Below, piece after piece: positions 23,810 through 35,300 of a stretch of 64,000 bases of DNA (its first letter is position 1; every line of letters begins with the position of its first letter). The DNA comes from Tenebrio molitor (lineage: Eukaryota > Arthropoda > Insecta > Coleoptera > Tenebrionidae). The notes under the pieces are model-generated. The model searched no databases. It saw only the letters and a program-made list of their open reading frames with translations, and was not told where the DNA came from. The position numbers were made by a program, and so were the translations under genes. The stretch covers positions 6,386,001-6,450,000 of the forward strand of contig NC_091049.1 in NCBI RefSeq assembly GCF_963966145.1, in the 5' to 3' direction.

Positions 23810-25553
23810 CATTTTAGATTCTGCATGCAGCTCTTTTCACAATTTCTTGATTCCCGTGTTGCTTTATTTGGTCTTTTCTAATTTATTTTCTCAACTTCCT
23901 TCATTCTCTGTATCTAGTATCTAGAATTGTTGTGATTTCCTCCAATTCTTTCATAATTATGATTTTTTTTTTAAATTTATTAATACACAATCTTGGTCAT
24001 TACATAATTCATAATCAATCCAAATCGTATCATTTAGGTATTTTGTTTCTGCTATTTTTTCGTTTTATCACTAAATCAACTTTTGTAACTTGACAGATAA
24101 GTCAAGCCGAGTCGATGGTGTAAATTAATAATAATAATAATGATGCTGATGTTGAAGATATAATTTCCAAAAGAACTATCAATATACCCGTATTGAAAAA
24201 TAAATCAGGCCTAGATGCCGTGCCCCCTTTCTACAATAGTATATAATAATGGTAAAAAGAGTTGTCGTTGTTATTGATATTAGTCAAAGAAAAGTTTTCT
24301 TTGGCAGTGTTTTTTTTTTTGGGCGCGATCTTTGAAATCTTATCCCATCACGATACAAACAAAGTTGATCAAACATTTGTGACAATTGTCGTTGGAGTTC
24401 TTCTCGGAGCAACGAGAGGCGCTAATCCATTTAGAAGAGCGCTCCCGGGCCGCTATAATACCGTCGAAGATTCGCGTATCTGTTCTGAAATTTCATCACG
24501 AAACAAACGGAGAAAAGTACAAGATGGCGTCAATTTGGAACTCTGTAATTAGACGTTTCAGATTTTAATTTAGACATCGGTCTTTGTCTAACTTATTCAT
24601 AACGAGTGGGAAATTTAAGGCGGGCTCTCGTTCCCGCACTCTGCTAATTGTATATTCGTAATGACGAAAGTTCGTGTAAAATATACACGTACAAAGTTTG
24701 ATTCATTTGCTACCAACTTTGTAATTTGAATTGTAACAGAGACACCTCAGTTTATTTCTATAAATGTGCAAATCCTGCATCGGGGGTGGGACCGGGGGTG
24801 TGCAGTCGCGCCGGCTAAAGTCGCGCCATCTTGTTTTCTTGCAGACGAGAAAAAACAGGGAGGCGGTTTGAGCGCGTGGGTGGCGTGCTCGCATCTACGA
24901 GGTCCTTCGCGGAAGTCACCCAAAAAAAATCGTTTTTCTTCACTATTTCACAAACACTACAACATTTCAAATCGTATAAGTCACGCGAAAGTGGAGTATC
25001 TCGCGGTGCACTTTTCAAATTTGTCTCTCTGTCACGTTTCTTTTCGTTGTCTGTTTCTTCGAAATCTTATCTCTTCAGATTTATTCCCCCTTTGTGTGCA
25101 CGCGCCAACCCCTTCGTTTAAATAATTCATCGGAATTTGCGAAAGCACTCCGGTGCAAAAAAAGTCGTCCTGTAAGAAACGTCAGTGGTGAATTATCGCT
25201 GGTCTTCAGCTTCAACAAGCACGAACGTCGCCTGAGAACAATCAATTTCATTCAAGGTGACAGTTCGGAGATAATGCTGAAAGCTGAGGCGCATGTTGTC
25301 TTTTTTTTTGGTGCAGTTGGTCGTTACAACGTCGAATAGAGTTGGTGTTGTTCGATCGGTCGAAGAAATACGCACATTGGCAAAATGCGAGTGCTGAGTG
25401 TACACCTATACAAACAATTATTGAATAGGGCTTATTATTTTCACGCTGCGTTAAGGGTCAACACGTGCACGTAACTGACCACTCGGACAGGGGTTGCGAG
25501 GAGGGAGAATCCGGATTTGATTATTATGGGAATTGGATGAAAAATTCGTATTA
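23810..25553. other. AT-rich then GC-richer non-coding stretch
   Basis: An ATA/AAT triplet run lies near 24125-24142. 24390-24500 and 24780-25480 are GC-richer, with several overlapping frames on both strands and no recognisable domain. A regulatory island is possible. Confidence 0.4.
24822..24833 (-). promoter_or_regulatory. Weak CTCF-like site
   Basis: CGCGCCATCTTG on +, that is CAAGATGGCGCG on the minus strand. It matches the central AGATGGCGC but has weaker flanks. Confidence 0.3.
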
Positions 25554-26063
25554 TACCGGGTGGCCCCAAAATTCGCGGAACAACTCAATAGGGCAATGTT
25601 AACAAAATTACGAGAAAAATAAAAAAATAAATTCTATGTCTTTTAGATTTTAACTATTTGTTTTTTTAATACCCAGTGGTAGAATAATTCTGTATGATTG
25701 TAATCAGGTTTGCAATTATTTACTTTATTATTTTCAGTATTTCCAAGAAGTGACTATACAGGGTGTCTCAAAATTCGCGAATTCCGAATTCAGAGCATTG
25801 TAAGGATCACTTCAGTAGTCCAAATATGGAAATAAAAAAAAATCGGGACTCTCCCCACAAAGATACATTGGTCTGAAGATGCACTCTTTGAACTGCGTTT
25901 TCTTCAAATACAGGCTGAAAAGTTCAGTGTTTATTGTTATTTATGGTGTAGATGATTGTGGAAAATAATAACGTAAAACAATTTTTTGAAGAATAGCTTT
26001 ACTTTGGAGTAAAAAAATCTTAAATTTTTGTAATTTTTCTTAAAAATGAAACGGTAACGTAGC

Positions 26064-27136
26064 TATATGCCATTCACGATGTTTTGGCATAAGGGGAGGC
26101 TATGATTTCATTTTTTAACGTTGGATACATGTTTGATTTCTGTCATCTCTGCTGTCACTAAAGTGCCTGACATGCGGACCTATCAAAATGAACGTAACAT
26201 GTTGCCGAATTTACCGTAATCATAATTAAGCGACATTAAAACGTATTGATGGTGTTTATATTAGACTGCAGAACATATTTTCAGTAAGTTACAGTGAAGT
26301 CAAGTTCTTTTTATGTATAAATTGAATCGTAGGTGAGTACAAGATAAATATGTAGCACGGATAGTGAAGGAAGAAACAACGACCCAATTGAAATGGCACC
26401 TATTATAACTTCGCCATAGAGTTGTGAATGAGTGGCTTGAGCCTATTTTGAAATGTACTCCTGAAATTTGCCAACATTTTTGTAGATATTGTAAAGAACT
26501 TATTTTGGAAGATTGGGCAAAATTAATGGGAAATCTTTCATTTGAAAACGTTCTTCCTTTAATAATAATTTCATTAGGAGAATCTGACTCGGAATTTGAT
26601 TGGGATTTTCATGCAGGTAATGATGATTCAGAATTTTCTAATGAAATTATGGAAGTTGAATAGTTTTGTTCTTTTTTGTCATGGACGATGGGTGTGTAAA
26701 TATTTTGCAGAAAGATTCGAATAATGTAAGGCTTAATAAGTAGGTACAAGGTTTTATACAATCTAGTTCTAGGAACGTTTTGGTTAACATGAAAAATTCA
26801 TTGAGAAGTTACTAATTCGTTGGTTAAGATACTGTATAAATGGGTTATCTAAGTGGTGCATAAATTGACAGGAGTCACTTTGTCTTTCGGTCCCGGCCCT
26901 TACTATTCCGTAGTTTGTTCAAGTCAGTTTCCTGTTTTGTTAAAATGGATTAAAAATGTGTGAGTATTGTTCTATTGTAAACTAGTAAAACTGACAACAA
27001 TGCACTAGACAATGACGCAGTTTATAACCTCAAACTTAGAAAAACATAACCTAATTCAACAGACAGCTTTACTGCCAACTTAAATGCACTTTTTCCATGG
27101 CCTCCCCTTATGCCAAAACATCGTGAATGGTATATA
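26064..27136. mobile_element. Third-level inverted-repeat element with a small ORF
   Basis: Left TATATGCCATTCACGATG, TTTTGGCATAAGGGGAGGC; right GCCTCCCCTTATGCCAAAA, CATCGTGAATGGTATATA. The arms are about 36 bp and the interior contains the 79-codon frame at 26424-26663. It could be a defective autonomous element or a deletion derivative. Confidence 0.75.
26424..26663 (+). pseudogene. Small ORF inside nested DNA transposon, possible transposase relic
   Basis: The frame encodes 79 residues beginning MNEWLEPILKC and ending in an acidic tail rich in D, E and S. A TPEICQHFCRYCKELILEDW segment has His and Cys at regular spacing and then an Asp-Trp pair; codon use looks more protein-like than that of its surroundings. 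I cannot place it in a family. It lies inside inverted repeats of about 36 bp, so the simplest reading is a remnant of the coding region of a DNA transposon, or an accessory protein. There is no DDE triad in this short piece, so it cannot be a whole transposase. It could also be a chance frame. The upstream Met at 26424 is the only in-frame start; nothing suggests splicing. Confidence 0.35.
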
Positions 27137-27565
27137 GTATTTTGTCACTGTGCATATGAAGGCTGCTATGTATTGAACAAAATTAAAGTGCTTATATCTT
27201 CTTCAGGATTCAGCGATTTTTTTTTCCAAGTATTTTTCGAGCTCCACTGGGTCCTTCCCTACCACGCTCTGAATTCGGAATTCGCGAATTTTGAGACACC
27301 CTGTATGTCGGTTTTATCTCAAATAACATATGGCAACATGGCCTTGATTGTTCTTTCTTATTTCCATGGATACAAAAAAAAGAAACATTTGCAGATTATT
27401 GGGATAATTCAAATGTTTTTGAATATTGCCGCATTTAGTGTAACAAAAAGGTCCATATCTTCGGCAAAAAAGAAGATTGATTTTTTAAACATTTTTACCT
27501 GGTATTTTAATGACTAGTTAAAAACGTACTGCTAAGCTGTTCCGCGAATTTTGGGGCACCCTGTA

Positions 27566-27859
27566 TATATACATACAAGGTGATTCAGGAGGAAAAATGA
27601 GTCTGACCAAATTGTCGATGCAACCAACATTATATTTTTGCAACTTCCTTTGCGAAACTTACAATTTGGATTCACGATGCCCATCAATCATTTTCATTGT
27701 CATTTTTTGAGAAACGCTAGAAATTTATTACAAACTGTCCAAAATATAGACTTATTCGAATGATGCGAAGACTGACATGTATAATGCTTTATTTGCCCTA
27801 CTGGCTTTCCGATTCCTGATTACAACAAAAATACAATTCCAAAAATTAACATTTTTTTC
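27566..27859. other. Spacer between MITE and retrotransposon
   Basis: CAAGGTGATTCAGGAGG near 27577 looks like a transposon terminus without a partner. Otherwise unremarkable. Confidence 0.35.
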
Positions 27860-29462
27860 CCATTCCTTACCCCTTTCCTTTTCTATCCTTGCCCTCCTCT
27901 TCCATATCTCTTTCATCCATCCTATCTCCCTTCCGCCTTCGCTCAGTATTTCTCCCTCACCTTTGCCTTCATTTCTCTCATTTCGCCGGATCCACTCCCC
28001 ACGTGCTCGATCCTCTCTCTTTTTTCTCGCGGCACATCCTTCGCCTTCTCTCTTTTCTTTCCGCCCAATACCTGTTCTCTCTCTCCTCGTTCCCACATCC
28101 AAATCTCGACATCATTTCATCTGTCACACACCTCTCACACTCCTTGTTGTACCTCGATTCTCTAATTCTCGCCCTTCTCTCTTCCTTGTCCGTGTCTTTG
28201 TCCTTCTCGCTCAGCTCCGCACTCATCTATCTTCCTTCCGCTCTCATTCTTTTCACTTCCTCACTGGCATATCCGTTCCTCCTGCAGTGCCTCTCTCTCT
28301 CCTTCTCATCCTCGTTCTTTTTCGTTTATCTATAGCACTCAGACAGTATCCCTCCGCCCATTCTGTCCTCGAACTTTGTTGCTCTCTTTCCCGCTTTCAT
28401 TCTCAGCCTGCTCCTCTTGACCTCTTGCCTCACTATGCATCTTGGTGTTTCTTCTCCTCTCCTCCTGTTCCTTCCATCGCCAGATCTCTGTCCCGTACAT
28501 CAGTACGCTCTCTACCATGCTCTGGAACATCATCATTCTCCTCTAGAACTCACCTCCCCACTTTCTCTCTTCTATTCCCCAAATACATCCAACACTTTGT
28601 CGTCTCAAACTATTCACCCTCTTTCTTTCCCACCTTCACCTTGCTCTTTGTTCTCACGTATATCTTCTCGACCTTCTCTGTTTTTCCACCTCTTCCGTTG
28701 TGATTTCTGATTCTCCTTCATTTGTGTTCCTGCCTCTCCTTCTTCTTTTATCCCTTCCAGCAGTTTCATGAAGTACTCTTCCCATTCTTGCATTGATTGT
28801 TATTTCCTCGCTCACTGATTCCTTTTTCTTTCTCTCTCGGTTTATGTATTTCCATACCTCCCTCTCTGTTCTTATTTTCTTTATCTCTTTCTCCTTCCTT
28901 TCCCTCCCCTGCTTCTTCTTCTCTTTATATCTCTCTGTGTATCTTTTTTTCACTTATAGGAATCTGCTTCTGTCGATCTTGTTCCTCCTCCATTCTCTCA
29001 ACGCCTTTACCGCTTCCTTCTTCAGTTGTTCACATTCTTTGTCCCATCACCCGTTTTTCCATCTTGCCCCTTTTGATCCCCTTACTGTCACCTCCTTTTT
29101 CGTCGTCGCTTTCTCGGTTACTTCCTTCAGCTCTGTCGTCATCTTCTCCACGTCCTGCTCCTCAAATGTTGCTTTTTTTAGGCTCCTCCTGTACTCTTCC
29201 ACTCCTTGTTCATCCCATAATTTTATTGTCACCTTCTTCTCTTCCTCCCTTGTTCCTCCTTTTCGCCTTTCTTCGTGGTTAGTTCCTTCTATAATTATTT
29301 AAAGGGAGAGATGGTCCGACTCTACTCTCTCTCCTATTGAGAATTTTTTTACTCTTTGCGTAGTCTATAACTGTTTCTCTCTGCTTCCTACGTATGTCCT
29401 TTCCCTTTCTTCGTCCCCTTGTTTATCCCCGTTTAATACTTCCCATCCATTTTCTTGTAATT
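27860..29462 (-). pseudogene. Decayed non-LTR (LINE-like) retrotransposon ORF2, core deleted
   Basis: The + strand is strikingly pyrimidine-rich because the minus strand encodes a Lys/Glu/Arg-rich polyprotein. In minus-strand order I see: an endonuclease C-terminus (ENGWEVLNGDKQGDEE near 29450 and GERVESDHL near 29330); the endonuclease-RT linker (KLWDEQGVEEYRRS near 29220, REVWKYINRERKKK near 28850); a thumb-side RT piece (MVESVLMYGTEIW near 28510); and a C-terminal Cys-containing tail (CGNEERENRYWAE near 28090). These phrases are typical of insect non-LTR elements. The catalytic palm with its YADD-type motif is missing between the linker and the thumb piece, and the reading frame shifts several times. 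The element is therefore dead. The 308- and 169-codon frames on + are antisense shadows. Orientation and class are clear; the clade is not. Confidence 0.8.
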
Positions 29463-29598
29463 GAAATTATTTGGCCGCAGAAACATATCCCCATGGGCAG
29501 CATCCCGACCAGAATATCTTTAGAAGACTTGACCGACGAATTCGAGAAACTGAATACCATCAGCATCACATGGAGGCATTGGAAGACCTCGTACGACA

Positions 29599-29697
29599 GG
29601 AACACTGGCCTTAGAAGCAATTCTTGACGAAATCCAGGAAAACCCTAACATTAGTACCAGTACCCTTGCTCGAAATTTTCAAGTCAATAAGCACTAA
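29599..29697 (+). pseudogene. Transposon-type helix-turn-helix fragment
   Basis: This frame reads TLALEAILDEIQENPNISTS, continues TLARNFQVNKH and hits a stop at 29695. The pattern (Asp-Glu, Asn-Pro, Ser-Thr, then a Leu-Ala recognition-helix turn) is that of the small HTH found before mariner-like or DUF4817-type insect transposon ORFs. Upstream bases (29475-29598) seem to continue it in another frame, so it is frameshifted. Only this piece survives. Confidence 0.45.
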
Positions 29698-30299
29698 CTA
29701 GAGAACTTTTTTTTAAAAAAGAGTTGGTTTTTGTAACTGCTTGAAGCAACAAATTGCAAATGATTCTTTTTCTACAATCTACATATAAAGTTAATATTTA
29801 GATTGTCACTATGGTTTCGAAATGACATACTTTTAGCCTCGAGTGCCTAAAAGAAATGTCATCTAAATTATTTTTTAAGTTTGTATAATTTGGGTTTGGT
29901 AAACTATGGTTAATTTAATGTTTTTTTTTGTTTTTTTTACTCGATGTACTTATTGTAATTTTTTTGCTAAATAAACTTCTTTCTTTCTTTCTTTTTGCTG
30001 CTTGCATCAAATTTCAAATTTGTCGCTTGATACGCTGATTTTGATCTCTCTGGTGTAAGGCTATTCATGGCGGCTTCTGCTGCATTTTCGATAGCAGAAA
30101 TCACTTCGGAATCACTCATTTTTTTAAATAATGCGGAAAAACTTTCCGATGATTTTTCACAAATTATTGTTTGTAAACAATAACTCGGCAACAAGATCGA
30201 TTTTGTTTTACTCGCCTGTCAATTTGACGTCAAGAAAATTTTGACAATGTCACATTTTCCATTTGTTATAAAAATTTGATGATTGTAGAAAAAATCATG
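29698..30299. other. AT-rich spacer with TTTC microsatellite
   Basis: A CTTT/TTTC run lies at about 29977-29995. The 75-codon minus frame (29967-30194) shows no recognised domain. Confidence 0.4.
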
Positions 30300-30421
30300 T
30301 ATGAAACACGTTGCGAAAGAAGTGTTTAGGCACTTGACGTGTTGACCAACTCGGCATTCGACTCGTTGGTCAATTTGACGTCGCGTGCTTAAAAGACTTC
30401 CATTTCGCAACTTATTTCATA
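30300..30421. repeat. Palindrome with GC-rich tip
   Basis: Outer arms TATGAAACACGTTGCGAAA and TTTCGCAACTTATTTCATA; middle GTGTTTAGGCAC against GTGCTTAAAAGAC; inner TTGACCAACTCGG against CTCGTTGGTCAA. Confidence 0.7.
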
Positions 30422-30835
30422 AATGGCTATTATAGCAATTTTTTTTATTATTAAAACAATATTTTTGCATTAATTAATTTTTGATTTTATACATTGTTAC
30501 CAACACGTTATAGGTTATTCTCATTTGAACGTTCACAAGGTCTAACATATTTAAAATTCAATACAGGGTTATGATAAAATAACGCACAAAATTCAGAAAA
30601 CGTACAGTATTAATTTTTTAAAAAAACGCAAAAACACGTCAAACCGTTTTTATAATTAAACAGTTTAGAGAGAATTGAACAGTTTATTGAACATCAAAAA
30701 ATGTAATATATAAAATTAAAATTATATGAAACAGGAATCTCAGATGAAATCATTTGTTGCTGTTTTAAGAACCGTTACACAAGGAGGTGTTGGATAAAAC
30801 TACGTATTTCACTCGTGCCATAACAGCAAATAAGT

Positions 30836-30906
30836 CACTCAAGAAAAATTAGCCCACTCGAGCAAGCTCTCGTGGCTAAACATTTCTTTCGTGACTTATT
30901 TGCATT
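30836..30906. repeat. Palindrome with GC-rich tip
   Basis: GCAAATAAGTCACTCAAGAA against TTTCTTTCGTGACTTATTTGC, with TTAGCC/GGCTAA and the tip ACTCGAGCAAGCTCTCGT. Confidence 0.65.
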
Positions 30907-31013
30907 TGCCTTATAAGACACTTGTATAATAAATAGCTATTGTTTCGTTTGTCTTTTCTAAATGTATATTGTTTACACTTACATTAACAACATTATCTAA
31001 GTTAACACCGCAA

Positions 31014-31742
31014 GATGTACCGTATGTTCCCGGATTGAGTTCACAAGAGGAGAAAAAAATGTATTTTTGATTTTACGCAAAAAAAAGGAATTACATTTTT
31101 TGCTTCATTTAAAACCCCCATTTCTGTTATTGAAATGTCTTCTTCAACAAAGAAGAAGACTTAACATTAAAATAAAAAAAATGCAGAAAAATTATTTTAC
31201 TTTTCTTTTGCAAAAATCACATGATAATTGAATATAAAAGTATTCTATTAACTCTCCGTCGTTTTCTGCACGTAATTCAACCCTACATCGAAGTTCTTTA
31301 AAACTATTTCGAATTTCCTCGATTGTTAATGATGCTACAACGTTTCTTATGCGCTGTCACTATTAGACAGACCTTCACTATAATTTTTTTTGCAAATTAG
31401 TCACTTATCCAGTTTTTAGAAACTTTTTATAAGCTTCTGCACACTCATGCGTGATACATATGTGAAATTTCATTAAATTTTGTAATTATGTGACGAAAAC
31501 CGGTCCAACACTGAATTAAAGTATTTAATAAGTTATTTGTGTCAAAAACCAAGGGCAACTATAATAACATTTATAACACAAAAATTAATTCTAAGTCCAA
31601 ATTTAAACAGAATAAATTTAAGAATGCAATACTAAGATTTTAATAACGGAAATGGGAGTTTCAAATGAAGTTTTTGCGTAAAATCAAAAATAAATATTTT
31701 TTTCCTCTTGCAAACTCAATCCGGGGACATATGGTATGTACC
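31014..31742. mobile_element. Foldback element (ATGTACCGTATGTTCCC ends)
   Basis: Left ATGTACCGTATGTTCCCGGA and TTGAGTT; right AACTCAATCCGGGGACATAT and GGTATGTAC. The mirror extends into TTTGATTTTACGCAAAAA and AAACCCCCATTTC / GAAATGGGAGTTT. The interior is AT-rich and non-coding. Confidence 0.75.
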
Positions 31743-31828
31743 TAATCTTAATTTTCATTAATTCCTTTTATCTTCTCATTAGCATTAATAATTTATGTAT
31801 ATAGCAGGGTCATCTGCAAACAATACAA

Positions 31829-32171
31829 TACAGGGCAAGTCACATAAGGTTTATTTCTGAATTTATTTTGTACGCAACCAAGAATACTAATTACGCTGAC
31901 CACTTGATACCATTTATAATGTGATTTTATTTAGTAATCCACGTAGGTATGTAATTTGGCTAAAAATGTCAAAATGACAGTTGATGAATTTAATTTTTTT
32001 CATTAATCAGAACAGGAAAACGTCATTGTGATATTTTTAGCCAAATTACATACCTACGTTGATTACTAAATTAAATCACATTATAAATGGTATCAAGTAG
32101 TCAGCGTCATTAGTATTTTTGGTTGCGTACAAAATAAATTCGGAAATAACCCTTATGTGACTTGCCCTGTA
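31829..32171. mobile_element. Foldback MITE (TACAGGGCAAGTCAC ends)
   Basis: The arms are almost complete mirrors for about 145 bp: TACAGGGCAAGTCACATAAG at left, CTTATGTGACTTGCCCTGTA at right, and CGTAGGTATGTAATTTGGCT against AGCCAAATTACATACCTACG near the centre. TA flanks. Little divergence between the arms suggests a recent insertion. Confidence 0.92.
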
Positions 32172-32680
32172 TTTAACACATTTAATGATATCATTATTAT
32201 AAATAATGGAAGGAAATAAAAATGACAAACAACGTAGACCCTACTACAGTTCCTCGATGAAAACCCTTTCAAGTAGAACATTTTCGGGGAAATCGTTTTT
32301 TAGTTTTTTCAATTTCCCCTTATTCTTAGTGTTTTATCTCATCTTTTTAGATCCTTTTAAATCAACAAATAAAACTATCATTTTTAGCGAAAGAAATTTA
32401 GCGTCATGGAGTTGATTCATATTTGAGATGTTGTTAGTTTGAGTGAAGAAATTAAAAGTATAATGCAAAAAAAATGTCTACCTTTTTTGAGTTTCTTATA
32501 CATTTTTCAAAATGGTCGAAAATCTTCTGATTCATAATTTCTGTAGATTTGTCTTGTCTCGTCTTAGTTTCACTATCCAAAGCTGATTTTTGTACAATAT
32601 CTTCTCGCAATATTTATATTCTTACTTTTATCTTCAAGGCTGCTCTTGATATCAAAATGAATATTTTCATTCCAGTTTTA
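32172..32680. other. AT-rich spacer
   Basis: Two short frames (69 and 75 codons) without recognisable features. No gene called. Confidence 0.4.
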
Positions 32681-33023
32681 TACCGTGAGATCGACAAAAA
32701 AAAGTTTGAGTTGGCTGTGACCAAAAATTTCAGTTGGCAATTCGTTAAGATTTCAATTTTCATAAAGCAGTCTTAAAAGTTAGGTTACTGATTTTGAGAA
32801 CGTTGAAGTCTTGATTTTCATAAAGGTGTGAATTATGTGTGCCTGTCGGTTGTAAAAGAATTTCCTCAGTTAGTGAACATATTGTAATAGCAAATTTTAA
32901 TTGTCAATAATTAAGAACGACAATTACCATTGTAATGACATTTGAATTAAATTTTTAAGTGTTGCCAACTGAAGCATATTAATCACGGCCTTCTCGATTT
33001 TTTTTATTTTCGATCTCACGGTA
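32681..33023. mobile_element. Foldback MITE (TACCGTGAGATCGA ends)
   Basis: TACCGTGAGATCGACAAAAA at left, TTTTCGATCTCACGGTA at right, with further mirrored words (TTCAGTTGGCAA / TTGCCAACTGAA, TGACAATT / AATTGTCA). Confidence 0.8.
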
Positions 33024-34290
33024 CAAGTTCCTAATGTTTTTTTTTTGTTAATTATTATATAGCTTTTCTAAATCATCTTGTTGGACTATGAATATTCTTT
33101 TTTTTTGTGTCACCAACATTTTTTTTACAAAATTAACAACCTTTATTGCATAGTTTTTTGGTTACCAATTTTCATATTTCCCAAACGTATAATTTATACA
33201 GTGTGAACATAAAGTTTGGAACAAAATTCATAATAGCGTCATGTGATGTTTTAAAAAAAAATCGCTCGTGACGCGCAATTTGTTTAAGTGACGTCATTGG
33301 TTTTTGCGCAATGACGTCATCACCAATTTTCCCCATTTTTGTCAAAATATTTGGTACCTTTCATAATAAGATAAAAATAAATAAAATGGTTCTTGAAAAC
33401 TCACCTCTCTTTCTCGCTTTTTGATTTTGTAGAAAATCTGAAGGTCGCCGCCCGATATCACCCTCCCTTCCACCCTTAAACAATGTCCTTTAATCAAGCG
33501 AAGTGATTGTCATGGAACTGGCTCGTTTTAATATTACAATGTAAGAGGTTCGTTAAGTTGTCCATTGTTACCTTGTCCGGTTAAATAGGTAAAATGGTCA
33601 TCTGCCGTTTCGGACATCCCGAAAAACCAGTCCTGCGATGTCCTGTCTGTCCCCGTCCCATCCTTCGACTGACCATTTCCCACGACCCCGTTTCTACGCG
33701 TCATAACCGACCGAGCTTATATTCCTATCATTGCGGTTTAATGTCCTTGCGGTTGTCATTTTTCGATTGCGTTTTCAATTACGAGCAAAAAGGACGATCG
33801 GAGGATTTCCTAGCACTACAGTTAACCGAAATTATTAATTTTTTTAACGGATTTATTTATTTTTTTATAGCAAATTAAAACAGATCCTTTAAGGACCTTC
33901 AGGTCATTCTTGTTTAACAAAAATTATCTTAAGTAGATTATTTAGTAGTGCCTAAAAATCATTCCACCACTGACATTAAACCGTGGTCATAACACTGCAC
34001 TTCATATCTTTTGATAGCTCGTAATAACAGTAAAATGACACAATTAAAAACTACTCTTGAGTACGTTAATAACAAATTTTATTACCCATATAATATTCAA
34101 ATGTGAAAGAAATTAATAAATCATCTTCTTAATAACCCCAATATTAACTTCATTTGATAGCAACAAGATTTACTGGCACCAAGTGATCTCGATAGGGTCC
34201 AAATCCGGACTTTCCGGTGGCCATTTGTGAAAAATCTCCACAGAAAGTTTCAGATTTTTTTGTTTGCGGTTTCCTTTGGAGGTCTAGTTT
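33024..34290. other. AT-rich spacer with CRE pair
   Basis: TACAGTGTGAACATAAAG near 33200 looks like a transposon end with no partner found. The 94-codon frame 33594-33878 has paired Cys-Pro words (CPVCPRP) but no recognisable family. Confidence 0.35.
33289..33319. promoter_or_regulatory. Paired CRE palindromes
   Basis: TGACGTCA at 33289-33296 and again at 33312-33319, in an inverted arrangement (GTGACGTCATTG ... CAATGACGTCATCAC). This is a consensus CREB/ATF site twice; function unknown. Confidence 0.4.
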
Positions 34291-34925
34291 CGAAACGAGT
34301 TCTCTCCTTGTTCTGTGTCGAGTTGTACGCGTTCGGTTTTCGGTTTAGTCGAATCTCCCGCGCCTAATTAGAAGTTGATTGCAGGACGGATGTAAAACAG
34401 ACAGTCTCGTCTTTCGCGCCCCAGTACACAATGTCTTCACGGAATTGTATTAGAATATAGTGAAGTAAATTTATCAAAGAGACGTGCCTAGCCTGGCAAA
34501 GTAAGTATAAACGACATTAAGAAGTTGCCAATTAGTTGAGTGTGTTGCCGCTAGGAGAGAGCGCCGGGAAGCTTCATTTGCATATCTAATATCGCACTGT
34601 TATATAATATAAATGAAACACTACTACTACTCACGTCGACTACGACGACAACAACCAAAATTTAAACTATTTCGACCAAGTTCGGAGGCGGCGAAAACTG
34701 CGCCGCCCCCGGCTCACGCCCAATTTGCATCGCTAATTTTTGCTAAGCGGGAGACGGCACGCCAGGAACGGCGGCGGCAAAGACCTCCCGGATCTTGACA
34801 CTTTTGACATTTCTTTTTGGCCAGTCCAAAATGGAACAAACCAAAAGAAAAAGTGTCCAGAGAAGTATTTTGTCGCTTGAAAAGATACCGCGACACAGAA
34901 TGTGGACAAAAGTTAGTTTTGTTTA

Positions 34926-35300
34926 TTTTCAAAAAGTTCCAGTTCTACAAATTGTGAAAAATAATTTGTATATAGAAAATTTTGAAATATGTACATATTT
35001 TGTTGAGTAGAAGGTGAAAACATCCATTCAGTCCATCCATTCCCTAATCGGAGAGCAGAAAATTTTGAAAGTTTATTTTTATTTATTTTCAAAAAGTTCT
35101 AGTGCTAAGTATTTGTCAAAATAAGTTGTGAGTAAGAATTTGAATTTTCAAATACTTCGTTGACATTTATGACTGCCATTTATTCCATTCACTCCATAAA
35201 CTTCCTAACTGAAATAAAAAACATTTTGAAAATTTATTTTTATATTTTCAAAAAGTTCTAGTGCTAAATATTTGTGAAAATGAGTTGGTCGTAAGAATTG
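34926..35300 (+). repeat. Degenerate ~150-170 bp tandem repeat, ~2.5 copies
   Basis: ATTTTCAAAAAGTTCTAGTG with CTAAATATTTGTGAAAAT recurs at about 34926, 35096 and 35245, together with TCCATTCACTCCAT-like words between. Diverged. Confidence 0.75.

Larger units (their letters stand above)
25757..27305. mobile_element. Nested DNA element (CAGGGTGTCTC ends)
   Basis: Left TACAGGGTGTCTCAAAATTC then GCGAATTCCGAATTCAGAGC; right GCTCTGAATTCGGAATTCGC then GAATTTTGAGACACCCTGTA. The terminal inverted repeat is about 40 bp, and TA is duplicated at the insertion point in the outer MITE. It carries a further inverted-repeat element. Confidence 0.85.
25554..27565 (-). mobile_element. Foldback MITE copy 2, split by an insertion
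   Basis: Ends TACCGGGTGGCCCCAAAATT and GTTCCGCGAATTTTGGGGCA with CCCTGTA. The outer parts 25554-25756 and 27306-27565 together correspond to the element at 22515-23051 in reverse orientation. The interruption falls at a TA. Confidence 0.85.

Noticed and set aside
27110..27517. 135-codon + strand frame
   Set aside because: It starts in one transposon's inverted repeat and ends in another's interior, crossing two insertion boundaries.
27777..28703. 308-codon + strand frame, the longest in the window
   Set aside because: It is antisense to the purine-rich retrotransposon ORF on the minus strand; its Ser/Leu/Phe/Pro-rich sequence is what complementing Lys/Glu/Arg codons produces.
28793..29302. 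169- and 161-codon + strand frames
   Set aside because: Also antisense shadows of the retrotransposon linker region.
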